Source: Amphiura filiformis
Taxonomy: Eukaryota > Echinodermata > Ophiuroidea > Amphilepidida > Amphiuridae
Reading direction: 5' to 3'
Length of the DNA: 64,000 nt
Assembly (NCBI RefSeq): GCF_039555335.1
Contig: NC_092635.1
Location: forward strand, 50,364,052 to 50,428,051
Each line of letters opens with the position of its first letter. Within the stretch, counting starts at the first letter, position 1. The notes beneath the pieces are model-generated. The model saw only the letters and a list, made by a program, of their open reading frames with translations, was not told the DNA's origin and did not search any database. This document shows, in pieces, positions 1-13,200 of the stretch. The translations under genes were made by a program, and so were the position numbers.

Positions 1-1100
1 ATATATACTGGAAAATGTCATAAAAAGAGGATGCTAGGATCACGAATTAAACATGTAAACAGTAAACACATGAAATGTGTTATGATCTAAACATTAACTA
101 AACAAGTGTTTGACTTTCTAAACACCAATCTGTCCTCGATTTCTTTAGAACCACTGTTTTTGCTAAGTCCGTGTGCTTCTACAGCTTCTTGTCAAGCTCC
201 AACCTCGGAGGTCATTGCCCGGGGTCATCGCACTTCTCATGCCTAAAATCGCAAATTTGATATCAACGTCGATTTTCCTGATGCAGGTTGTTCATGCAGA
301 TGTGTTTTCAAAATTAATTTTATTTTCAAAATTCATTTTATTGAGCGTGGAAGCGAGTTCGGTCATTTAAAGCCATAACATAGTACGGTATACAGGCCTA
401 CGGTCTTGAGTTTGGTCAATTTTTTCAAACCTGATTTGTTGGCATATTTGTAATGTTCCAACTTAGGCCTGTACCTAATCGGATTCAGCCAAATTCATTG
501 AGGACAACACAGACAGTTTTAATTATGAAGTCATATTATGACCTTAAATCCCCCATTTAAATTCTAAGTAATAAATAATATCAAATAATAAAATCTTATT
601 CTTAGATTTTTACATTTTTAATAAAGGGCGTAAAGTTTACAGCACCTCGGTTAGCACCCACTGAATTGCATATGATATAATATGCCTTTTAATACTCTCA
701 AATTATAGATTAATGATTAATTAATGAAACAGCTTGAAAGTTAAAACGTTCGGCTCAGAAATCAATTTAAATGCTCGCACATAGTGCTGAAGAAATTGAG
801 AATTTTATTGATCCTTTCAAAATAATTGCGGCGATTGACCTATTCATGCTACAAACAATTTTCAATGGCTGATAAAAATGCATAGTTGTACTGGACAGCT
901 AAAGATATATTATTCTTTTATATGGAAATAGTATCCAGCGTTGCATGCCGACTTCATCGGTTAATTCTTCCTTGGAGCACAGTTCAGTAATTTGTAAAAG
1001 AGGTCAAAACCGCACCAACGAAATCCGTTTTCATGGATCATGGTCAGTCAACAGAGACACTAATTTGTAATGCATTACACGAGTACACGAAGTGAGGGCG
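1..1100. other. Upstream non-coding sequence with repeat remnants
   Basis: No gene is visible. Bases about 10-45 are an inverted match to about 43475-43515 (shared core near TGTCATAAAAAGAG and GCTAGGATCAC), so the window opens inside a dispersed repeat. Bases about 418-490 resemble stretches near 44640-44720 and 59295-59350 (TTTTTTCAAACCTGAT, then a GGATTCAGC-like motif). The small open frames here have no family resemblance. Confidence 0.5.
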
Positions 1101-1260
1101 ACCTATATATAGTTGAAAGGGCAGTAGAATAAAATTAATAACAGTGTGCTGATGCTTTCTCACGTGCGCTGTTGTTGCAAAATTCAGCTTTCATTTTATG
1201 TTACTTGAATACAGTAGATAGAGACTCGAGCACACACCAAAATACTGTCGATTGACCAGG
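1101..1260 (+). promoter_or_regulatory. Possible ACSL core promoter and 5' UTR
   Basis: A TATATATAG stretch lies at about 1104-1112 and a CACGTG E-box at 1161-1166, about 150 and 95 bases before the ACSL start codon. E-boxes of this type bind bHLH-Zip factors (USF/SREBP class) in lipid genes of other animals; that link is inference. An in-frame TAG at 1219-1221 lies upstream of the ATG with no ATG between, which supports 1261 as the start if transcription begins upstream of it. The transcription start itself cannot be seen. Confidence 0.3.
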
Positions 1261-4200
1261 ATGGCAGATTACGACCACAACAACCAATCTGTTCTTATAC
1301 CGGTAAGTAAAAAAATAATCGAGTTCACACGGTTTGCACTAATAAATTGTAAGATTATATATGTAGGCTACTAATGTAAACATGTATTTTTATATACAAA
1401 GTAGGGTATCTCGAGCTAGGAGAGATACCACTAGGAACAACAACGTTGCTACCTACCAATGTGCTTACCATCTGTTTCCTTGTTGCGAGAATAATTGTTA
1501 AAAGAAATAAAAGGTTTAACTTAATTTGGAGACAGCGAGAAACGAGAGGCATTTTATAGGCCCAGTTGGGCTTTTTATTTCAAATGTACATGCTCTTAAA
1601 GATTCCAGCCCAGGTTGATGAGCAGAGTATATATATATAAAGTTGAACTTTTAGATATTTAATTCAATATTTCTGCTTATCGTACTGGTTACGCAAAGTA
1701 CATTCACGTTTTATATGAATGGTTCCCAATTCCCAAAACGTATATTTTTGGCATATAACTAGCTCATAATCATATGTAATATGCATACCCATGGACGTAG
1801 TCTAGCATTATAGGAAAGCCTTCCTTGGCTTTCCAGCGTGTTTACTATACTCCACGTGTATATATGACATCAGATGTTTTATACATCCACGTGTATTTCC
1901 ATCTCATTACTGAGTCATCCGATATATCAGGCGATTTAAAAATCTCAACTTTTTTTGAGAAAAGTGGGGGGATGAGGCTGTGGATCACGAAATGCCCCTT
2001 TAAGAAGCTACAAAAATTATTTAGCAAGGGAAAAATGCAAACGAATAAATTCCTCTTTTGCTTAGTATAGTAATATGTTATTGGTATTTATTTATACTAT
2101 AAAATCACAACACAAGCCGATGGCAAAATCGAAAATGCAGTTCGGAGAATTCCCCGGAGCGAATTGCCCAGGATAGGATAACAGAATTCATTGCTTTTTA
2201 AAACCAAGTTCTAGTAGACTATAGCATAATAGTTTTTTTTTTCAAATTTTCTTTCAATCTTTTCGGCTTTTTATTATTTTATTGTATAATATATGTATTT
2301 CAACCAAGGACGCGTACCCATACTTAGGGGCCTACGCTTTTTTTCCAAGAACGTCTTATATACTTTACTAGTAATAAATTTGATATCACTTTGTTTTTCT
2401 TTTTAGCATTTAATTACCCTTGACCCAATCCTGGTACGCTTTATTGCCACTTATTACGTTTGTATAATTATAAAAAGTGTATGACTACTGAATACTGATG
2501 TATTATGACCATTTGGTTTACTCATCACAGATAGATATCGTCCCAGCTTATCTCTTTCTTGCATGATCCAAGATATGATCAATTCCAAGAATAAGCTCAT
2601 ATCCTCGGTGTATATAGACCCGGAAAGTAGTATTTTTCTGAACTATGAAGTGGTATCAGCCTATCATAGTCTGTGAGCTTCTGTGTAAGTTACTCGTCCG
2701 CTTTGGTCTGAAATGGGCATAGACCTATCTGCAAATGCCGCCAAATGAAAGAGAAAAAAGTAAAGAATATAATGAAAATATTTCCTCACCCTCGTGACAC
2801 TCATCAAAAGACCCGGATCAATATTCATATTAATTTTTAGGTCTGAAGTTCTCCATACTGCAGTTACTGTCCGTTTCCTATACACAATACACAGTGCTCT
2901 CACCATTGACGCGTAACCTCTACAAATAGTGTATGTTAGGCAATTGCCTAGTTAGGTTAACGTCGCTGTGCGAAAAATAACCGGCCAATATTTAAAGTAC
3001 TCTTCTGAAATTCTAGAAAATATAGTTTTGTAACATGTCCTAAATTTTGAGCTAATTTAGATGTTTGGAAATATTCGCACTTTGGTGTTTTAGTGTATGT
3101 TATAGGTAATAGGACATTGCCTTGTTAACGTCACTGTGTGAAAAATAACCGGCCACTATTTAAAGTACTCTTCTGAAATTCTAGAAAATATAGTTTTGTA
3201 ACATGTCCTAAATTTTTAGCTAATTTAGGTGTTTGGAAATATTCGCACTTATGTGTTTTAGGAAGGATATGTAAACGACAGATAACACCAAAAAATATGA
3301 AGAAATTATTTCCAAACCGTGTTACGGTCCACAGTCATTATGTTTCTCATTTTCAAGAATTCTGGTTAACAATATGCACACTATTGTCTCATTTCGTGAA
3401 CAAAGGCCCTCACAGTATTGTAACCTTGCGTTTGCTTTATAATCGTTCACCCAACTGAAACCACAATAGCAGCTCATTGCACAGGTACAACAGAAACATG
3501 TGTAGTGTGGATTTAACCAGAGAAGATCTGATGTAACATAGTTGACAATTAGTAGGTTTTTAGCGGGTTCGTTGAGCTGTTTTCAATGAGTGTTATCTTG
3601 GTTTAATAGCCTTTAATGGGGTGTAAGTCCTGCAAAGGTCGTGGTGAATTCTACTGCAATCTCGAAATGCCAAGGATGTAGGACCCCCCTCCTGACCCGG
3701 GGAAGACACTCATCATACATCATAAGAACCCCTCCCCTCTCCGAGTGGTAAGAGAAAAAAAAGTAAAGAATATAATAAAAACAATTTCCCAATCGGGGTT
3801 AACACTCCTCATAAGACCTGGGTAAATATTCATATTTTGGGCCCTTTCCATATCTCAAAATGCCATGAACACCACTCCCCCCAGTGGTGTCAAATGAAAA
3901 AGAAAAAATTAAAGAATAATAATAATATTTTCGGTATTGTTTCCCAAATTCTGAATCTTTGATCGTACAATTCGGTGCTAAAATAATCGTTTCTTATTTT
4001 TCCTTTCGTATATAGGGTGATGAAAGAGCACGTTGTTCCATATACACGAATCACAAAAATGGAGAGTATATTAAGGAGAAATTGTATGATGATGTTAGCA
4101 CGGTTTACGAGGCCATGGAAAGAGGATTAAAACAATCAAGTAAGTATCATGAATATTCATGATGAACAGGACGGCCCGGTAACCAGGATTGATTGAATGA

Positions 4201-7200
4201 TTTTTTAATATTTTTGCACCGTGACGGATGAGTTATAATACCGTGAATGATATAATAAATGATAAAAATAGGTTTCATTATTTTGCATCTCGCACAGTTT
4301 ACATGGAGACTCTATTGCTGGAAATTTATTTCCAGCAAGGGAGAAGTCCTCGTGTATATTAGTAATTTTGCCAGGCAATACCCCTGGACCTCTGACCTTT
4401 CATAGTTTCCTCAAAATAGAACCGGGGCTATTTTTTCAAGACAGTACTACACTCTCCTGAGAGTTTCTCTGGAATGTTGATGGCTTTTACACACTTTTGT
4501 TATGTATTTACCTGGTTATGGTTTTATAGGTCACATAGGGGGGCCCCAGATATAGTTGATTGAGGTCACAATTGCTGGACTCTATGTCCCCATGTAAATT
4601 GCATCGCCAGGGCAAGTCATCCATCAAAATAAAATTTATGGTTATTATGTAGGCAAGGGTAAAGTCTCCATGTAAATAGCGCTAAAAGCCATCAACATTC
4701 CAGAGAAACTCTCAGGAGAGTGTAGTACTGTCTTGAAAAAATAGTCCCGGTTCTATTTTGAGGAAACTATGAAAGGTCAGAGGTCCAGGGTATTGCCTGG
4801 CAAAATTACCAATATACACGAGGATTTTTTCCTTGCTGGAAATAAATTTCCAGCAATAGAGTCTCCATGTAAACTGTGCATAAGAGTGTAACCAGGGATC
4901 CCGGTGGGATGTCATCATAGAATTTGTTTTTATATTAAACAAAAAAGCTGTTCCAAAATTTCGTATGATAACGCGATATTAAATGAGACTACGAGAATTG
5001 GGCCAGTTTATATGCCTATATACTTACACATGTAGACCACAATTATAGTGGACGTTGTTGTAATGAACAAAAGCCATATACCTTGAACTAAACTGTGGCA
5101 CCGGAAGTTTGAATTTCCTTTATTGGTTTGTTATTGGCATTTAATAGTATGCCTCATTACCACATGATTACCAAATATAAAAAATACCACTCCCAACCCA
5201 ATTTGCGAGCGTATAAGCGACTAGCGAGCAAAAAAAAACCTCATTTGTTTTTGTTCCAAAATAAGAAAGAAAGAAAGAAAGTTTCGACCCTCCTAGGGGG
5301 GGGCTGAAAAAATGACCACAAATATATGCTTTTCTATGGGATTGACCCATAATTTTCATGTCAAAAAAAAGGGGGGGGGGTGAAAATTTTGAGATCTGAA
5401 AAGGGCTCCGAAAAATTTTCGCAATAAAATTTTTGTGCATCAGGCCCCCCTAACAAGTGTTTGTGAACGGTCCCTAAGGAAATTCGATAAAAAAGAAACC
5501 TAACATTTGTATATTTACTAACTTTATTATTTGTACTAGTGCTACGTTAAACTAAATTAGCTTTATTACTATTAATTATAGTTATTACGTTCTTGCTTGT
5601 TTTCTATAAGATGATGGACCTTGCTTGGGGTGGCGACCTGCTGCAGGGGAACCATACAAATGGATGAAATTCAGCGAGGTATACCAATATACTTATGTAT
5701 TTGTCACGATAAACTTGGTGTTATATATCTTTACATTTTCTAATAATATAAGACAGTTGAATCAAATATAGAATTAATACACACAAATCACTGGTGACGT
5801 ATATTTTGACTTTGATAATGATGTAATGTATATAAACTACAGTTTTTACGTTCTAACATATATAAGAGGTCCAAAGTTTCTTTAATATTCAACAATTTCA
5901 GAATTGTACATTTTATGACCATATTTGGAATAAGCATGAAAAATACAGTTAAACGAGTACAAACAAGCCTAGTATTTGTTTAGTGCTAGTGGCTCATGAG
6001 ATAGCAGTGGATATATTGAGAAAATATCTCAAAACTTGGACATTTTGGTAACTTGGAGAATAGGGCTAGCACGCAAAATCAAAAACTCAACAAACAATGT
6101 TCGTGAAAAAGATTGACTTACAATCTAAAACTTGGTGAAACGATAATTAAAGATGGTTTCCGACCAGTGTTTCAAAGAGGAAGTCAGTCGCTTCTTTTTA
6201 AAGAGTGAGGTGTATCATTCATGTGGAAACTTAACTAAAATAATGTATTACATGAAAACAAATGTTCAAAACTCCCTTAAGGGCTGGGGTATGAACGTTT
6301 GGACAGTATTTATTTTGGGACATTAGAGCACATCAGACATATCGAATTGCATTCTGAATATGAAGAATGTCATTCTGATATCAAATAATTTTGATTTTTG
6401 AAATTCGCAATTTAATACACATTTTATGGCAAATCATTAAAATTGATATTTTTGATATTTAACAGTACTTGAAGTAAACTTTATAAATCTGATGATTTAT
6501 ACTTAAAGTGTATGAATATGTAGGTGGGATGAAAAGCCGACGATCAATTGAAAATTTTGACCTTTCGTATTGAAGATATGGATTTTTTTTCCCAAAACAC
6601 ACAAAACAATTAGGTTTCTTTGGGGAAAAAATCCATATCTTCAATATGAAAGGTCAAAATTTTCAATTGACCGTCGGCTTTTCCTCCCTGCTACATGCAC
6701 TTTAAGAATATATCATTAGATTTATATAATTTACTTCGAGGACTGTTATATATCAAAAATTTGAAAAATATCAAATTTTTATAATTTGTCATAAAATTTG
6801 TATTATATTGTGATTTTTGAAAAATGAAAATTATTTGATATCAGAAAGACATGCTTCGTATTCAGAATGCAATTCGATAGGTCTGAGGTGCTCTCATGTC
6901 CCACAAAAAATACTGTCGAAACGCAATAAACGCTCATTTTGGATCCCTTAACGTGACATGATAATATTATTGCACATATATCTTGTTTACTCCAGTTTAA
7001 AGAAAAGTCGTTGCAGTTTGGATCTGGTCTAATAGCTAAAGGACGTGAGGCAGTAAACACAACTAACATTGGCATCTACTCGCAGAATAGACCTGAGGTA
7101 CGAGCTTATTTTTTTTAATTATCGAAGTGGTAAAACTACATCACTAGAATATTTGTACTTTTATTTAAACATTGCATATAAAGAAGAGTAATGTACGCTG

Positions 7201-10200
7201 CAATGCCAAGAAGTGATAAAACTACATTACTAGAATATTTGTACATGTACGTGAGTATACATGCAGTACACGCTGCAATACCAAGAAGTGTTACCACTGC
7301 TAGAATATTTGTACTTTTATTGAAACTTTTCATATAAAGAGGAGTAGTACACGCTGCAATGCCGAGAAGTGGTAAAACTACATTACTAGAATAATTGTAC
7401 TTTTATTGAAACTTTTCATATAAAGAAGAGTAGTACATGCTGCAATGCCAAGAAGTGGTAAAACTACATTACTAGAAAATGTGTACTTTTATTGAAACTT
7501 TTCATATAAAGAAGAGTAGTACACGCTGCAATGCCAAGAAGTGGTAAAACTACATTATTAGAACACTTGTACTCATAATCAAACATTTCATATAAAGCAC
7601 ACCCTACAGTGCCAAGAAGTGGTAAAACTACATTATTAGCATATTTGTACTTTTATTTAAACTTTGTATATAAAGAAGAGTAGTAGGCCTACACCTTGTA
7701 ATGCCAGGAAGTGGTAATTATCATGATTATAGTAGCATATTTGCACTTTTATTTAAACATTTCATAAATTTCATTTCATTTCATATGAAGAAGAGCAGTA
7801 CACCCTGCTATGCCAAGAAGTGGTAAAACTACATTACTATAGCATATAGTACTTATATTGAAACATTTTATATAAAAAAAGAGTGGCACACATTGCAATG
7901 CCACGAAGTGGTAACATAATACTAGTCATACTAGTATATTATACTTTTATTGAAACATTTTAAATAAAAAAGAGTATACACGCTGCTATTCCAAGAAGTA
8001 ATAAAACTACATTACTAGAATATTTGTACTTGTATTTAAACATTTCACATAAAGTAGGATTGTACACCCTGCAATGCCAAGATGAGGAAAAGACTACATT
8101 ACCAACATATTGTTATTTCTATTAAAACACTTCATATAAAGAAGAGTAGTTTACACTGTTATTCCAAGAAGTGATAAAACTACATTATACGAGTTCTAGC
8201 ATATTTGTAATTTTATTAAAACATTTGATATAAAGAAGAGTAGTACACGCTGCATTGCCAAGAAGTGGTAAAACTACATTACTAAAATATTTGTACTTTT
8301 ATTAAAACATTTCATACATATATAAAGAAGAGCAGTACACGCTGCAATGCCAAGAAGTGGTAAAACTACATTACTAGAATATTTGTACTTTTATTAAAAC
8401 ATTTCATACATATATAAGAGCAGTACACGCTGCAATGCCAAGAAGTGGTAAAACTACATTACTAGAATATTTGTACTTTTGTTGAAACATTGCATATAAA
8501 GAAGAGTAGTACACGCTGTAATGCCAAGAAGTGGTAAAACTATATTACTAGAATATTTGTACTTTTATTTAAACATTGCATATAGAGTAGTACACGCTGC
8601 AATGCCAAGAAGTGGTAAAACTATATTACTAGAATATTTGTACTTTTATTTAAACATTGCATATAGAGTAGTACACGCTGTAATGCCGAGAAGTGGTAAA
8701 ACTACATTACTAGAAAATGTGTACTTTTATTTAAACTTTTCATATAAAGAAGAGTAGTACATGCTGCAATGCCAAGAAGTGGTAAAACTACATTACTAGA
8801 ATACTTGTACTTTTATTGAAACATTTCATATAAAGAAGAGTAGTACACACTGCAGTGCCGAGAAGTGGTAAAACTACATTACTAGAATATTTGTACTTTT
8901 ATTTAAACATTGCATATAAAGAAGAGTAGTACACGCTGCAATGCCAAGAAGTGGTAAAACTACATTACTAGAATACTTGTACTAGTTTTATTTAAACTTT
9001 TCATATAAAGAAGAGTAGTACACGCTATAATTATAAGAAGTGGTAAACCTACATTACTAGAAAATGTGTACTTTTATTTAAACTTTTCATATAAAGAAGA
9101 GTTGTACACGCTGCAATGTCAAGAAGTGGTCAAACTACATTACTAGAATATTTGTATTTTTGTTGTTCAAAACATTGCATATAAAGAAGAGTACTACACG
9201 CTGCAATGCCAAGAAGTGGTAAAACTACATTACTAGAATATTTGTATTTTTGTTGTTCAAAACATTGCATATAAAGAAGAGCAGTACACGCTGCAATGCC
9301 AAGAAGTGGTAAAACTACATTACTAGAATATTTGTATTTTTGTTGTTCAAAACATTGCATATAAAGAAGAGTAGTACACGCTGCAATGCCAAGAAGTGGT
9401 AAAACTACATTACTAGAATATTTGTACTTTTATTGAAACATTTCATATAAAGAAGAGTAGTACACACTGTAGTGCCAAGAAGTGGTAAAACTACATTACT
9501 AGAATACTTGTACTTTTATTGAAACATTTCATATAAAGAAGAGTAGTACACGCTGCAATGCCAAGAAGTGGTAAAACTACATTACTAGAATACTTGTACT
9601 TTTATTGAAACATTTCATATAAAGAAGAGTAGTACACGATGCAATGCCAAGAAGTGGTAAAACTACATTACTAGCATACTTGTACTTTTATTGAAACATT
9701 TCATATAAAGAAGAGTAGTACACGCTGCAATGCCAAGAAGTGGTAAAACTACATTACTAGCATATTTTTACTTTTATTAAAACATTTCATACATATATAA
9801 AGAAGAGCAGTACACGCTGCAATGCCAACAAGTGGTAAAACTACATTACTAGAATATTTGTACTTTTATTGAAACATTGCATATAAAGAAGAGTAGTACA
9901 CACTGCTATGCCAAGAAGTGGTAAAACTACATTACTAGAATATTTGTATTTTTATTTAAACATTGCATATAAAGAAGAGTAGTACACGCTATAATGTCAA
10001 GAAGTGGTAACACTACATTACTAGAATACTTGTACTTTTATTGAAACATTTCATATAAAGAAGAGTAGTACACGCTGCAATGCCAAGACGTGGTAAAACT
10101 ACATTACTAGAATACTTGTACTTTTATTTTTATTGAAACATTGCATATAAAGAAGAGTAGTACACACTGCAATGCCAAGAAGTGGTAAAACTACATTATA

Positions 10201-13200
10201 CTAGAATACTTGTACTTTTATTGAAACATTGCATATAAAGAAGAGTAGTACATGCTGCAATGCCAAGAAGTGGTAAAACTACATTATACTAGGATACTTG
10301 TACTTTTATTTAAACATTTCATATAAAGAAGAGTAGTACACGCTGCAATGCCAAGAAGTGGTAAAACTACATTACTAGCATATTTTTACATTTATTAAAA
10401 CATTTCATACATATATAAAGAAGAGCAGTACACGCTGCAATGCCAAGAAGTGGTAAAACTACATTACTAGAATATTTGTACTTTTATTGAAACATTTCAT
10501 ATAAAGAAGAGTAGTACACACTGCAGTGCCAAGAAGTGGTAAAACTACATTACTAGAATACTTGTACTTTTATTGAAACATTTCATATAAAGAAGAGTAG
10601 TACACACTGCAGTGTCGAGAAGTGGTAAAACTACATTACTAGAATACTTGTACTTTTATTGAAACATTTCATATAAAGAAGAGTAGTACACACTGCAGTG
10701 CCGAGAAGTGGTAAAACTACATTACTAGAATACTTGTACTTTTATTGAAACATTTCATATAATGAAGAGTAGTACACGCTGCAATGCCAAGAAGTGGTAA
10801 AACTACATTACTAGAATACTTGTACTTTTATTGAAACATTTCATATAAAGAAGGGTAGTTTACACTGTTATTCCAAAAAGTGGTAAAATTACGTTACTAG
10901 AATATTTGTACTTATATTACTAGCATATTTGTACTTTAATTGTATGCTTACCTGTTTGTCTTTGATTCCAGTGGGTAATCGCTGATTTTGGCTGTCAGTC
11001 ATTCTCCATGGTTGCTGTACCTCTATATGACACGTTAGGTGAAGAAGCAATGGAACACACCGTCAAACTCAGTACGTATTTCCCGCCCAGAGTTAAGGAT
11101 ACACTTAAGGTGGTACTACACCCCTTGATAAATGTGTGACTATTTTTGCATTTTTCTCAAAAAACAAAAACACACTGGTGACAAAAGTTATGTATATTAT
11201 AGGGGCAAGGAATCCAGTTACTACACTGGATTTTCAGTGACTCAAGACAAGCGGTACGCTATCTATGATAAGAAAAGAGGTATGCTAGAATGTACCTCAT
11301 TTCTTAACATATATAATGAACCACTTGTCTTGAATCACTTAAATTTCAGTGAAGTATTTGGATTCCTTTCCTTGCCCCTGTAATATACATAACTTTTGTT
11401 ACCAGTGTGTCGTTAATTTTTGAGAAAAATGCAAAATTAGTCACAAAATTGATCAGGGGTGTATAGTACCACCTTAATATTTTGACGATTAGATTATGAG
11501 GTAAAATGGACATATTTTGCAAATGTGTCAATAGCCAACTGAGAAAACGTCTTGTAACGTTGAAAGAAAATGTGAGATTTTCGGTACAAAATATCTGAAC
11601 GTGTTGGTAATTTTTAATGTGTTCTCGTGTATAACCCCGCTATAACATATTTCACCTCACAATTTTACAGCCGATATGTCTACTGTCGTCTGCGACAAAA
11701 TGGCTAAAGTCCAGCAGCTACTGAAGCATATCAACAACACACCTACTCTCAAATTGATTATATTACTTGGTACACCAAATGAAGATGAAAAGAAACAATG
11801 CGATGAACACAACATGGAGATCATGTCATATGAGGATTTGTTACAACTTGGCAAAGATAACATGAAAGACCCGGTGGTATGTATACAAGATTTGTCTTTT
11901 AAATTTGAAAACAAACAAAAAAACACGGGTATATTAAAGTATATATATTTAGAATTGAAAAAAATCTGAATCCGACTGTGACTTCAGATTTATGTAAAAA
12001 TGCTTTGTTTTCTAAAAAAATCATAAAAAATAATTTTGACCCAAATATAATACACATAAATCTGATTAATTTTCAAAAAGTTGATATATTTAGGAACACA
12101 TTATTATTTGTTTGAATTTTGAAAATAGTGAAGTTGGTCAAAATAAATAAAATAACAAATGTATTCCTAATATCTAGTTTTTTGAAAATCAGGAAGATTT
12201 ATTGACGAAAATTTAGCATTTTTCAACCATTTTCACTTGTGTGTAAACATTTTGTCTCTTTACTCAACAGCCTCCCAAACCAGACGATCTTGCTACTATT
12301 TGCTTCACAAGCGGCACAACAGGTGAGATATTTGCAGTGACATAGCCAGTCTTTTAGTGGGTTGGGTGTGTGTAGGGGGGGGGCATTTACCAATTTTTTG
12401 TCCTGATTGCTCAATTTTCCATCCAATTTACCACATTTTTGTGTTATTTTTCAAATTTTTGTCCCATATGTCACATTTTAGTCATTTTACTCCTTGCCAT
12501 CCCCATTTTATCCCTGAAAATATATGGGGATTTGCACCCCCTGTCACACCGCTACATATTTTAGAATAAATAATTCAAATGGGATTTTATTTCAGTCTTT
12601 GAGTTGTCCAGTATGTCACAGATAAGGCAGTGAGAAACAGCATATCTTTTAAAAGGGCATGTAGTGTAATGATCCTGAATTGAGTGTGATGCAAATGGAT
12701 TTCAGACTGCAATTTAAATTTTGTATTATTTTGACAATGTACATAACATTTGAAATTGTAATTGTAAAAAGTAACAATTCTGTTTCTTTTTTGTTGTTGT
12801 AAAAAGTAACAATTCTGGTTGTTGTTGTTTTTCAACGTTTATGTGCACTGGCCTACTCTGGGGAAAGATTAAAATTTGTTCATCCTATTAAGGTGGTTCG
12901 AAAGGCAAGGTTTAGGGAAATCATGAATTCCAACATTTTTGCAAATATCTCCAAAACCTTTCATGATACAATCTCAAGTGAGTTTGTGCTTATGTAGAGA
13001 TATGTTGGCCATGTTATGAAGGTAATAAAACCGTTGCCATGGTAACCAAGCAGTCGCTATTGGCTTCTGACCAATCACATTCAAAGTTGGTTTTTTCCTG
13101 TTTTTTCGCAAATCACTTCATTTTCCCCAATAGAAGTATACTCACATGTTGAGTCATGTTCCTGCACACCTCCACTGATTTTCCCGTAAAAAGTTTGTAA

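Noticed and set aside
8521-8757. Open frame with [11 protein letters not shown], resembling a P-loop
   Set aside because: It is the minisatellite unit read in one frame; the glycine pattern of a Walker A motif is incomplete and the frame exists only because two units are in phase.
7130-10925. CRISPR-like array
   Set aside because: The units are contiguous 86-bp repeats with no unique spacers, within a eukaryotic intron.
11676-11969. Separate 97-aa gene
   Set aside because: It is ACSL exon 6 read through its donor into the intron; the exon stops at 11876.
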